This document shows, in pieces, positions 42,964-49,757 of a stretch of DNA of 49,757 nucleotides. The stretch spans positions 1 to 49,757 of the forward strand of contig JAUWQI010000008.1 in the NCBI GenBank assembly GCA_030611085.1, written 5' to 3'. The notes under the pieces were generated by a model that saw only the letters and a list, made by a program, of their open reading frames with translations, did not search any database and was not told the DNA's origin. Origin of the DNA: Dehalococcoidia bacterium (lineage in GTDB: Bacteria; Chloroflexota; Dehalococcoidia; GIF9; AB-539-J10). The position numbers were made by a program, and so were the translations under genes. The first letter of the stretch is position 1. Every line of letters begins with the position of its first letter.

Positions 42964-43938
42964 TTAGAGAAGCCCCATTTTCTCCTTAACTTCCTTCATA
43001 GTGTCTTTGGCTATAGCTTCAGCCCTAGTAGCTCCATCAGCCAGAACCTCAGCAACATAATTGGGTTTGGAGGCTATGATAGCCCGCCTTTCTCGAAAAG
43101 GCTCAAGCGTTGAGCTAATACTTTGAGCTAGCATCTTTTTGCAATCCACGCAGCCAATGCCAGCCGTGCGACATTCAGAGGCAATCTCCTCTACTCTCGT
43201 TGGGGTGAAAAATTTGTGAAGGCAGAAAATATTACACATATCAGGGTGCCCCGGGTCAGAACGATACTTCCGCTCCGGGTCGGTAAACGCAGTCATCACC
43301 CGCTCCGAGATTCCTTGTGGAGAGGCAGCTATTTCAATATAGTTATTGAAGCTTTTGCTCATCTTTTGCACCCCATCTAAACCCAAAATCAAAGGAAAAG
43401 AGGTAAGCTTTGCCTGAGGCTCAGGAAACGCATTTCCGAAAAGGGAATTGAAACGGCGTACTATCTCGCGAGCCAATTCAAGATGAGGAAGCTGGTCCTC
43501 ACCCACAGGAACAATCTCCCCTTTATATAAGGCAATGTCTGCTGTCATAAGAACAGGATACCCTACCAGTCCATAATTAACATTATGCGGCTGCATTTTT
43601 ACCTTTTCCTTAAATGTGGGCACTCGCAGTAACCAGCTTAAGGGGGTTACCATACTAAATATAGTATGAAGCTCCATCACTTGGGGCACATGGGATTGAA
43701 CAAAGATAATGCTCTTCTGCGGGTCAATGCCGGCTGCTAGCCAATCAATCGCCATCTCGTAAATATCTTCCTGAAGCCTTTCCGTATTTTCTAGAGTGGT
43801 GAGGGCGTGAATATCTACCACGCAATAGATACAATCATAGTCATTCTGAAGGGAAATACAATTTTGAATAGCCCCCAGATAATTCCCAATGTGTTGTTTG
43901 CCTGTGGGACGGAAACCAGAGAAAACACGCTTTGCCAT
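42964..43938 (-). CDS. trpS: Tryptophanyl-tRNA synthetase
   Basis: TrpRS charges tRNA-Trp. The 324 residues show the class I motifs QHIGN (after RVFSGFRPTGK) in the HIGH position and KMSKSFNNYIE. GLVGYPVLMTADIALYKGE and EDQLPHLELAREIVRRFN are family-specific stretches. The start at the ATG that gives MAKRVFSGFRPTGK is preferred by family pattern; an ATG eight codons upstream (43962) is possible, but neither has a good ribosome-binding site. It stands downstream of the tRNA-Glu gene, 125 bases away. Confidence 0.94.
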   Translation of the reverse strand: MAKRVFSGFRPTGKQHIGNYLGAIQNCISLQNDYDCIYCVVDIHALTTLENTERLQEDIYEMAIDWLAAGIDPQKSIIFVQSHVPQVMELHTIFSMVTPLSWLLRVPTFKEKVKMQPHNVNYGLVGYPVLMTADIALYKGEIVPVGEDQLPHLELAREIVRRFNSLFGNAFPEPQAKLTSFPLILGLDGVQKMSKSFNNYIEIAASPQGISERVMTAFTDPERKYRSDPGHPDMCNIFCLHKFFTPTRVEEIASECRTAGIGCVDCKKMLAQSISSTLEPFRERRAIIASKPNYVAEVLADGATRAEAIAKDTMKEVKEKMGLL

Positions 43939-44063
43939 TAGTTTGCTAGTGAAGTTTAGCATATAGCTAAATAGGCAACAAGACTAAAGAAGTTTGGCTA
44001 GATATGCCACCTCGCTGAATTGGGTTAGCCCGGGTATAATTTACAATCTAAGCTTGAATTTAT

Positions 44064-44140
44064 TGGTAGCGCATACCGGATTCGAACCGGTGGTCTCCTC
44101 CTTGAGAGGGAGGTGTCCTAGGCCTCTAGACGAATGCGCC
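44064..44140 (-). tRNA. tRNA-Glu (anticodon CTC)
   Basis: The 77 bases on the minus strand fold as a tRNA. The acceptor stem is GGCGCAT paired with ATGCGCT, with a GU first pair. The anticodon loop is CTCTCAA between CCTCC and GGAGG, giving the anticodon CTC. The T-arm contains GGTTCGAATCC. The CCA end is encoded in the DNA (TGG at 44064-44066 on the plus strand). Confidence 0.95.
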
Positions 44141-44157
44141 TCTTTTCATAACTATAG

Positions 44158-45351
44158 TTAAATTATTCCCTCATCAGTAAGTACCCCTATTTCTTCTTCA
44201 CTATATCCTAACATACTAGAGTAGACCTCATAATTATGCTCACCCAAAAAAGGAGCAGGAAACTTCACATCTCCCGGCGTCTCCGATAGCTTGAATACTG
44301 AGCCAGGTACCTTGACCCGACCTGAAATTAACTGCTCTACCTCTATTACCATTTCACGACTTAAGAGCTGGGGGTCATTGGGTACTTCATCAAAGCTAGG
44401 GATTGGTGAGCAGGGTACATGGGCATCAGTAAGCTCACTTACTATCTCTTTTGTAGTCTTTGGCCTGGTCCATTCTTGCACTAAGAGGTCGAGCTCATCC
44501 CTGTGATTAACCCGACCGATTGAAGTGCTATACTCCGGGACATCTCCTAAATCTTCCTTCCCCATAACCTCCAAGAGGCTTTGCCAATGAGCTTCATTGC
44601 CAACCATAATGAATACCATGCCATCCTTAGTATAGTAAGAATTGTAAGGAACACCGGTGGGAAGTGCATTGCCCAACCTTTGAGGGATTCGGCCGTTCAA
44701 AAAATAAGCTCCACCACATTCCGGTACCACAGTAGACCATATGCAGTCCTGCATAGAGATGTCGATAAACTGACCCTTACCCGCTTTATCCCTATAGCGT
44801 AAAGCAGCCAAAATGGCAAACGCAGTGTGGAGACCAGCTATGTAGTCAGCTATTGATGGTCCCGTCCTGGTAGGTGGACCTCCAGGAAAACCGGTAACAC
44901 TCATTAACCCACCCCTTGCTTGAGCCGTAGGGTCAAATGCTATCTGGGAACTATCGGGGCCGGTATGTCCAAACCCCGATATCGAAGCATATATTAACTT
45001 CGGATTGATTTTGCTAAGTCCCTCGTAACCAAGACCCAAGCTATCCATCGTACCACACCTCAAATTTTCGACAACGATGTCCACCCCTTTCACCAATTCC
45101 TTGACAATTTCAACACCCCTCTCGGAGTTTAGATTTAAGGTGATGCTTTTCTTGCCACGATTCAGCGCCATAAAAAGATAAGCCTCACCTCCCTCTGTCA
45201 ACGGGGGAGCAGTTCTTGTAGCATCACCACTCCCTGGTATTTCCGTTTTAATAACCTCCGCCCCCAAATTCACAAATAACAGTGTGCAAAAGGGAACGGC
45301 AACAAACCGACCAAACTCCAATACCTTAATACCCTCCAATGCTTTAGCCAT
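44158..45351 (-). CDS. Type III CoA-transferase (CaiB/BaiF family)
   Basis: This protein of about 397 residues would exchange CoA between an acyl-CoA and an organic acid. It opens MAKALEGIKVLEFGRFVAVP and contains NRGKKSITLNLNSERG and ENLRCGTMDSLGLGYEGLSK. The catalytic aspartate is expected in RTGPSIADYIAGLHTAFAIL. The chosen ATG follows a GGAGGG box; an in-frame GTG seven codons upstream overlaps rnhA and is rejected because the box would then lie inside the gene. Substrate unknown. Its presence supports organic-acid or acyl-CoA metabolism. Confidence 0.9.
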   Translation of the reverse strand: MAKALEGIKVLEFGRFVAVPFCTLLFVNLGAEVIKTEIPGSGDATRTAPPLTEGGEAYLFMALNRGKKSITLNLNSERGVEIVKELVKGVDIVVENLRCGTMDSLGLGYEGLSKINPKLIYASISGFGHTGPDSSQIAFDPTAQARGGLMSVTGFPGGPPTRTGPSIADYIAGLHTAFAILAALRYRDKAGKGQFIDISMQDCIWSTVVPECGGAYFLNGRIPQRLGNALPTGVPYNSYYTKDGMVFIMVGNEAHWQSLLEVMGKEDLGDVPEYSTSIGRVNHRDELDLLVQEWTRPKTTKEIVSELTDAHVPCSPIPSFDEVPNDPQLLSREMVIEVEQLISGRVKVPGSVFKLSETPGDVKFPAPFLGEHNYEVYSSMLGYSEEEIGVLTDEGII

Positions 45352-45364
45352 ATAGCCCTCCTCT

Positions 45365-45841
45365 CTATTCACCAGTATACCCTTTATCAGGAGGTAGGTT
45401 CGGCTGCTGGGCAGCTTGCGCAGCTAATCCATCACATCGCACATTTTCAGCATTCCCAGCATGTCCCATTACCCACCTAAATTCAACCTCATGATGCTCG
45501 CATAGCTGTAAGAGCCTTCCCCAAAGGTCGGGATTCAATGCCCTATCTTTCTTATTGCGCTTCCAGCCATTTGCTCGCCACCTTTGTGCCCAGCCTTTCG
45601 ACATCGCCTTGACCAGGTATTCAGAGTCACTGTATAGCATTATTCTACTTTCCTCTTTTAAAGCCTCTAGCCCCACAATTGCAGCCATTATTTCCATTCG
45701 GTTGTTGGTAGTTTTGCGGAATCCCCCTGAAAGTTCTTTTCTATGATTTTGATATAGGAACACTACACCATAACCACCGGGACCGGGATTTCCAATACAG
45801 GCACCATCAGTATATATAGTCACATGCTTAAGCTCTGTCAT
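45365..45841 (-). CDS. rnhA: Ribonuclease HI
   Basis: RNase HI cuts the RNA strand of RNA-DNA hybrids. In 158 residues all catalytic acids are visible: Asp12 ([12 protein letters not shown]), Glu50 ([11 protein letters not shown]), Asp72 (LYSDSEYLV) and Asp137 ([11 protein letters not shown]), plus His127 of the flexible loop (GHAGNAEN). It lies 12 bases downstream of the tRNA-Gln gene and 13 bases upstream of the CoA-transferase, all on the minus strand, so they may share a transcript. Length normal. Confidence 0.96.
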   Translation of the reverse strand: MTELKHVTIYTDGACIGNPGPGGYGVVFLYQNHRKELSGGFRKTTNNRMEIMAAIVGLEALKEESRIMLYSDSEYLVKAMSKGWAQRWRANGWKRNKKDRALNPDLWGRLLQLCEHHEVEFRWVMGHAGNAENVRCDGLAAQAAQQPNLPPDKGYTGE

Positions 45842-45853
45842 TTTTGCTTCTTA

Positions 45854-45927
45854 TGGCTGGGGATCCAGGATTCGAACCTGGCCTAACTGATCCAGAATCA
45901 GTCGTCCTACCGCTAGACTAATCCCCA
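45854..45927 (-). tRNA. tRNA-Gln (anticodon CTG)
   Basis: The 74 bases on the minus strand fold as a tRNA. The acceptor is TGGGGAT paired with ATCCCCA, discriminator G, and an encoded CCA. The anticodon loop TTCTGGA lies between ACTGA and TCAGT, giving CTG. The T-arm has GGTTCGAATCC. The U-A first pair of the acceptor is typical of bacterial tRNA-Gln read by GatCAB. Confidence 0.95.
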
Positions 45928-45969
45928 GTAAACTTAATTATAACTGGTAGTACTCTATCAGGCAAAGAG

Positions 45970-45998
45970 TTGAACCAGCTAGGCTCTATTGCTATACT
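45970..45998 (+). promoter_or_regulatory. Sigma70-type promoter for rnc
   Basis: TTGAAC (45970-45975), 17 bases, then TATACT (45993-45998). Transcription would start near 46005, about 12 bases before the rnc ATG, leaving a very short leader. Confidence 0.6.
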
Positions 45999-46016
45999 TT
46001 AAATGGAATTGACAAA

Positions 46017-46715
46017 ATGGTTGATTGGGATAGTTGCCAAAGAACTTTAGGGGCAGATTTCAACAACAATGCTTTGTTAGAGCAAGCTTTTGTGCATAGT
46101 TCCTATCTCAATGAAAATCCCGACTTCACCCTGCCCAGCAACGAACGATTGGAATTTTTAGGCGATGCCATACTTGACTTTGTAGTGGCTGAAAGGCTAT
46201 ATACGGAGTTCCCCAAGTTACCCGAGGGAGAACTAACCGAGATCCGTGCCTCTCTAGTCTGCCACGAGACCCTGGCTGAAATAGCCTCATCTCTTAAACT
46301 CGGCGATTGGCTCTTGCTGGGACAGGGTGAGGAAACAAGCGGAGGAAGGGTAAAGCAAAGCAACCTGGCAAACACTATGGAGGCAGTAATTGGAGCTATG
46401 TACCTCGACCAAGGATTAACCAAAACCAGGGAACTCGTTCTTAGACAACTTAAGCCTTTTCTAAACAAAGTAAAACGTGGAGAAATAAGCCCTAACTACA
46501 AAGCGCTGTTACAGGAACTCACTCAAAGCAAGGAACATTTAACACCGACTTACCACCTGGTAGCAGCCACCGGCCCTGACCATAACAAGCAATTTATTGT
46601 GGAAGTGCTTGTGGAAAGCAATGCACTGGGACGGGGCATGGGGAAGAATAAAAAAACTGCCGAGATGCAAGCAGCAAGGTCAGCCTGGGAAAAATTGAGG
46701 TGTAGCTATGGGTAA
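46017..46715 (+). CDS. rnc: Ribonuclease III
   Basis: RNase III cuts double-stranded RNA in rRNA processing and RNA turnover. The 232 residues hold the nuclease domain with the signature NERLEFLGDAIL at 42-53 and its acidic metal-binding residues, a second acidic site in NTMEAVIGAMYLDQG, and a C-terminal double-stranded-RNA-binding domain (about 160-228, including GRGMGKNKKTAEMQAARSAW). The ATG has only a weak ribosome-binding site. The small basic gene downstream overlaps its end by 8 bases. Confidence 0.96.
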   Translation: MVDWDSCQRTLGADFNNNALLEQAFVHSSYLNENPDFTLPSNERLEFLGDAILDFVVAERLYTEFPKLPEGELTEIRASLVCHETLAEIASSLKLGDWLLLGQGEETSGGRVKQSNLANTMEAVIGAMYLDQGLTKTRELVLRQLKPFLNKVKRGEISPNYKALLQELTQSKEHLTPTYHLVAATGPDHNKQFIVEVLVESNALGRGMGKNKKTAEMQAARSAWEKLRCSYG

Positions 46716-46851
46716 ACGAGATTTTAGATGGAGAGAGTCAAAGAAACCCAAGAAAAGTGCTAAAAAGACAAAGGTAATCTCTGAACTTATGCCACCCTCA
46801 GAGGTAGAGGTGGTCAAGAAGAAAAAGAGAGAACCGACCACTGAGGAATAA
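46708..46851 (+). CDS. Small basic protein overlapping the rnc end
   Basis: A 47-residue peptide starting MGKRDFRWRESKKPKKSAKK and ending KKKKREPTTEE. Its ATG overlaps the last codons of rnc in another frame (ATGGGTAA), so it is likely translated by coupling. The composition is about one-third Lys plus Arg, with a middle Pro-containing segment (SELMPPSEVEVV). A similar small basic protein after rnc occurs in relatives, from memory. It might bind RNA, but function is unknown. It is short enough to be missed by length cut-offs. Confidence 0.6.
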   Translation: MGKRDFRWRESKKPKKSAKKTKVISELMPPSEVEVVKKKKREPTTEE

Positions 46852-46923
46852 ATGAGTGGCTGCTTACCTGGAACTCTACCATAGCGGTGAGCTGAAAAGG
46901 CGAGCAAAGAAGAACTAGCCAGT

Positions 46924-47108
46924 ATGATACTTTCCCTAAATACCTATGTCAACATCATGGCTCAATATCACCCCTGCTACAAAGCTTTCCAAATTTCGAG
47001 CTTGGCACGGCAATATCACCAGCAGAATTCCAGGAGGCATCGGAGCTAGCTCACAAAGCAGGACTAAGTCGGCTAGACAAAGCACACCCGGCAATTTTGA
47101 GGCTCTAA
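46924..47108 (+). pseudogene. Radical-SAM enzyme fragment with a frameshift
   Basis: In one frame the region reads MILSLNTYVNIMAQYHPCYK then AFQISSLA; in the next frame it continues TAISPAEFQEASELAHKAGL and SRLDKAHPAILRL. Joined by a shift near 47005, this resembles the C-terminal end of PflA-like radical-SAM proteins (family pattern YVNIM-x-QY-x-P, then an EF-x-EA helix). The N-terminal part with the CxxxCxxC cluster is absent. The bases from 46852 to 46923 show no clear gene. Confidence 0.6.
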
Positions 47109-47109
47109 A

Positions 47110-47394
47110 ATGATAGAAATGGCCCATCTTTCGGCTAAAGTTTATGGTCGCGTGCAAGGAGTCTTTTTTCGCTCTTTTGCCCAGGGCGTAGCTAGAAATT
47201 TAGAGTTAAAGGGTTATGTGCGCAACTTAGCCATCAGGGATACTGTGGAAGTTCAAGCTGAAGGAGATAAGCAACAATTAGACAAGCTAGTGGAGCAACT
47301 CAAAATAGGACCGCTCGGAGCTCGGGTTAAAAGGGTAGAGACAATTTGGTCAGATTATTCAGGCAAGTTCACTAACTTCAGCATAAGATATTAG
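47110..47394 (+). CDS. acyP: Acylphosphatase
   Basis: A 94-residue enzyme that hydrolyses acyl phosphates. The phosphate cradle VYGRVQGVFFRSFAQGVA contains the catalytic Arg21, and Asn39 lies in GYVRNLAIRDTVEVQAEGDK. In most homologues this second motif reads RN-x-x-DG-x-VEV; here the DG is replaced by RD, a mild deviation. The end VTNF-like (FTNFSIRY) is normal. Two starts, Met1 and Met4, are possible. It begins one base after the radical-SAM remnant. Confidence 0.88.
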   Translation: MIEMAHLSAKVYGRVQGVFFRSFAQGVARNLELKGYVRNLAIRDTVEVQAEGDKQQLDKLVEQLKIGPLGARVKRVETIWSDYSGKFTNFSIRY

Positions 47395-47397
47395 CAC

Positions 47398-47488
47398 AAA
47401 ATTAAAAGTCAAAGGTGAAAAATCGAAATGACAAAGAAAAACTCAAAATTTTTGACCTTAGCTTTGTATTTTTGCTTTTTGCATTTTT
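47398..47488. repeat. AT-rich dyad sequence between convergent genes
   Basis: The left half is rich in AAAAGTCAAAGG and AAAATTAAAAGT words and the right half in their complements (TTTTTGACC, TTTTTAATCC). It could form a long weak hairpin between acyP and the DUF362 gene, whose stop codon lies at its right edge. It is similar in style to, but different in sequence from, the AAATCCTAA repeat family. Confidence 0.45.
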
Positions 47489-48248
47489 AATCCTTAAGCT
47501 GGGGCTTACCTTCACCAATCAGTCTTAGATGTTCAGTATCAATCCCTGCCAATTGTGAAGCCTCTCGGTCAATTTCATAAGGTTCACCAACCAGGATTTT
47601 CCCGCATTCCTCTACTTTCCCCTTTGTTGGGTCATCCCGGTAAAAGAACTCCTGAGGTGCTTCGACAATGCCTATGTCAAAGGGCAAGGTTAAATAGAGG
47701 TCGGCAAGCACCCTTTCTATCCCCAATTCATCTAAACTTCCCCAGCCCCCTAATCCATCTTTCTGATATTTGTTTACTGGCAACAAACTCAGGAGGTTTG
47801 CTATAGTGAAACGACCAGCACCACCACAGACCTTAAAAGGCACTACACTAATCAGAAAGTCGCTACGTAATACCACATTGGGCACCCAGAAACTCTCTAC
47901 GGCGAGGAAGTGAGGCAGGGGGTTTTCCACTTCAACAAAGATGGAATCCCTGATATCAAGCATAAACACACGATGAAAATTATATCCTAGAGCCTGGTAT
48001 ACCGGGTAGATTGATTCTCCACTGGGAGTGCCATCAGCAATAATAATATCTGCGTTGCTAACTTTCCTGATGCCCTCAATAATGCTATTCAGTATTTCAG
48101 GGCTGGTAGTCACAGGGTACGGCAGGGAATAGCCCGCGCAGGGTTTAATTAGAACCCGCCTCGCCCAGGAAAACTGAGATGGGGGCGTAAAAACAAAATT
48201 AGAAGCTTCAAAAATCATTGATTTCATCGGGTAGTCACTCAAGACCAA
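47487..48248 (-). CDS. DUF362-family protein
   Basis: A 253-residue protein resembling the DUF362 family. Recognisable stretches are RRVLIKPCAGYSLPYPVTTS near the start, IIIADGTPSGESIYPVYQAL, LISVVPFKVCGGAGRFTIAN and LPFDIGIVEAPQEFFYRDDP near the end. There is no ferredoxin extension. Members of this family have no firmly known role. A start eight codons in (MKSMIFEAS) is possible. It lies ten bases after the metallo-hydrolase gene in the same direction, so they probably share a transcript. Confidence 0.7.
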   Translation of the reverse strand: MVLSDYPMKSMIFEASNFVFTPPSQFSWARRVLIKPCAGYSLPYPVTTSPEILNSIIEGIRKVSNADIIIADGTPSGESIYPVYQALGYNFHRVFMLDIRDSIFVEVENPLPHFLAVESFWVPNVVLRSDFLISVVPFKVCGGAGRFTIANLLSLLPVNKYQKDGLGGWGSLDELGIERVLADLYLTLPFDIGIVEAPQEFFYRDDPTKGKVEECGKILVGEPYEIDREASQLAGIDTEHLRLIGEGKPQLKD

Positions 48249-48258
48249 ATTTTGATAA

Positions 48259-48906
48259 CTACAAAGCTGGCTGCAAGAGCTCGATTTCAGTAACAGTTGG
48301 GAGCTTTTCTCGCTCGAACTCCATTTCGCTGGAATCCACTTTCCTTATACCCTTCTTGCCCTTAAGGAAATCCTCAACACTAGCTATAGGATAGGTGCAC
48401 CTGGATGTCTTAAAATGCATCGGGATTATCACTTTTGGTGCCAATTGGTCACATACCTGGCTGGCATCAGCAGCATCTATGGTGAAAAACCCACCAACAG
48501 GAATAAGCAACATATCTACAGCGCCAATTTCCTCAACTTGTTCTCGGGTAAGCAAATGCCCTAAATCACCTAAATGGCAAAGTTTTATGTCATCTACAGT
48601 GAAACAAAAGACGGTATTGTGCCCCCTTTGTTTACCTTGAGATTTATCGTGATAAGTAGCAATGCCTCTAAACTGAATCCCCCTGGCAATTTTTACACCG
48701 CTGCCTTTGACTACCTCCGGTTTTCCCTGCACTGCAGAGACATTGTTATGGTCGCCATGCTCATGGCTCACCACGACAATATCAGCAGTTTCCTTAATGG
48801 GAGAATAATTAATACCTCCACCAACGGTATAAGGGTCGGTAATTATTCTTATCCCATCCTTAGATGTTATCAAAAAACAAGAATGCCCTAACCACTTTAC
48901 CTTCAT
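48259..48906 (-). CDS. Metal-dependent hydrolase, beta-lactamase-fold (UPF0173 type)
   Basis: A 215-residue enzyme with the metallo-beta-lactamase fold, similar to the UPF0173 group. The N-terminus MKVKWLGHSCFLI and IITDPYTVG are group marks. The metal-binding motif is SHEHGDH, with His48, His50, Asp52 and His53. A further histidine-Asp site lies in CHLGDLGHLL and the last in VIIPMHFKTS. The natural substrate is not known. It is preceded by the leucyl aminopeptidase gene 11 bases upstream. Confidence 0.9.
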   Translation of the reverse strand: MKVKWLGHSCFLITSKDGIRIITDPYTVGGGINYSPIKETADIVVVSHEHGDHNNVSAVQGKPEVVKGSGVKIARGIQFRGIATYHDKSQGKQRGHNTVFCFTVDDIKLCHLGDLGHLLTREQVEEIGAVDMLLIPVGGFFTIDAADASQVCDQLAPKVIIPMHFKTSRCTYPIASVEDFLKGKKGIRKVDSSEMEFEREKLPTVTEIELLQPAL

Positions 48907-48917
48907 AATAATCTCCT

Positions 48918-49757
48918 TTATTTGGCTAGCGATAAAGCCAACTCCACTAAAGTTCTGACTCCGACTCCAGTAGCTCCTTTCACTATATAGCCACTCTCTT
49001 TGCTCGAGGAAGCAGTGCCCGCTATGTCGACATGAACCCAGGGGGTGTTGTCAACGAATTCAGCCAGGAAGAGTGCCGCGGTAATAGCTCCACCATATCT
49101 ATTACCGGTATTCTTGACATCAGCAATTTCGCTTTTGTTCTGCTCCTTATACTCCTCAGGCAGGGGCATCTGCCATAATCTCTCTCCAGTTCTGTCAGCA
49201 GCTCTGAGAACTTTATCCGCCAGCCCCTGGTCATTGCCAAAGACGCCACTATAAAGGGTGCCTAAAGCAACACAGCAAGCTCCGGTTAAAGTAGCCAAAT
49301 CTATTAAAGGAGATAAGCCATGCTTTACCGCATAGCTTAAGGCATCCGCCAAAATAAGCCTTCCTTCAGCATCAGTGCTTATAACTTCTATAGTCTTGCC
49401 ACTCATCGCCTTCAATACATCTCCTGGCTTCAAGGCACTGCCACTGGGTAAATTCTCAGTAGCGGGGATGATACCAGCAACGTTAATCTTTAGTTTCAAT
49501 TGAGCGATAGCACTAAGTGCCGCCATGACTGCAGCCCCACCAGCCATATCATCCTTCATCTCACCCATGCCCTCCGACGGCTTAATGGAAATCCCTCCGG
49601 AATCAAAGGTAACGCCCTTGCCGATAAAGCCAATGGCGTTTTTAGAACTTACATCTCCTTTATAGCTGAGAGTTATTAACTTTGGGGCTTGGCTGCTTCC
49701 CTTTGCCACACCAAGAAGTGCCCCCATGCCTATCGCCTCCATGTCATTTGAGTCAAG
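48918..49757 (-). CDS. pepA: Leucyl aminopeptidase, C-terminal catalytic part (5' end outside the window)
   Basis: The frame stays open to the window edge; read on the minus strand the first visible codons give LDSNDMEAIGMGALLGVAKG. This is the catalytic domain of an M17 aminopeptidase, which removes N-terminal amino acids. Motifs: GKGVTFDSGGISIKPSEGMG (first metal lysine and aspartate), MKDDMAGGAAVMAAL and STDAEGRLILADALSY, where the usual Asn before TDAEGR is Ser. HVDIAGTASSSKESGYIVKG ends the domain. The N-terminal domain is beyond the window. Confidence 0.93.
   Translation of the reverse strand, partial: LDSNDMEAIGMGALLGVAKGSSQAPKLITLSYKGDVSSKNAIGFIGKGVTFDSGGISIKPSEGMGEMKDDMAGGAAVMAALSAIAQLKLKINVAGIIPATENLPSGSALKPGDVLKAMSGKTIEVISTDAEGRLILADALSYAVKHGLSPLIDLATLTGACCVALGTLYSGVFGNDQGLADKVLRAADRTGERLWQMPLPEEYKEQNKSEIADVKNTGNRYGGAITAALFLAEFVDNTPWVHVDIAGTASSSKESGYIVKGATGVGVRTLVELALSLAK

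Overview
The window is a contiguous piece of a bacterial chromosome with moderate GC. Its gene content points to a Dehalococcoidia-type member of the Chloroflexota: an ilvD-ilvB-ilvN-ilvC-leuA-leuC-leuD-leuB-cimA operon with citramalate synthase, hrcA-grpE-dnaK, paired acyl-CoA dehydrogenases with etfBA, an ArsA-family ATPase with a C-terminal HSP20-like domain, and a second EF-G-like factor. This placement is inference from gene families; there is no rRNA to confirm it. Intergenic spaces are rich in short dispersed repeats of several families.

Layout. 1-120: the end of an IS3-type insertion sequence. 280-2834: archease and RtcB (RNA repair), then a SagB-type nitroreductase whose reading frame carries two copies of a dispersed repeat. 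3111-5184: a small membrane protein, then rluD, lspA and a DksA/TraR zinc-finger gene on the minus strand. 5261-8584 (minus): a divergent ATP-type PEP carboxykinase and a pyruvate/oxaloacetate carboxyltransferase. 8783-12299 (minus): hrcA-grpE-dnaK behind a sigma70 promoter and a CIRCE operator. 12525-27712: the branched-chain amino-acid operon from its own promoter, interrupted by an MgtC-like gene between leuA and leuC and by a 3.5-kb accessory island between leuC and leuD. 27965-29856: a small coiled-coil protein and gltX. 29876-34179: two acyl-CoA dehydrogenases and etfBA. 34252-37716 (minus): ArsA-like ATPase, a 72-residue protein and EF-G-like GTPase. 37803-42031: gatC, a shortened plsY, gatA, a decayed small gene, an Lrp regulator and an aminotransferase. 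42254-45927 (minus): a ribbon-helix-helix-like protein, trpS, tRNA-Glu, a type III CoA-transferase, rnhA and tRNA-Gln. 46017-47394: rnc, a small basic protein, a radical-SAM fragment and acylphosphatase. 47487-49757 (minus): a DUF362 protein, a UPF0173 metallo-hydrolase and the C-terminal part of leucyl aminopeptidase.

The most interesting region is the leuC-leuD island (about 21030-24513). It holds an acyl-CoA synthetase, a duplicated 3' end of leuC, the C-terminal stub of a tyrosine recombinase resembling integron integrases, a GTTATGC core-like site, and two AT-rich orphan genes. Each orphan gene is followed by a long imperfect palindrome with the layout of an integron attC site. I read this as a degraded small integron that landed inside, and is probably now co-transcribed with, the leucine operon.

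Metabolically, ilvBNCD with leuABCD makes valine and leucine. CimA with the shared LeuCDB enzymes would supply 2-oxobutyrate for isoleucine without threonine deaminase. The aminotransferase downstream and its Lrp-type neighbour could serve amino-acid interconversion. The acyl-CoA dehydrogenases, ETF, acyl-CoA synthetase and CoA-transferase suggest oxidation of organic acids or fatty acids. GltX, GatC, GatA and both tRNAs fit indirect Gln-tRNA synthesis. Several genes show decay (plsY, the gene after gatA, the radical-SAM fragment, the integrase stub).
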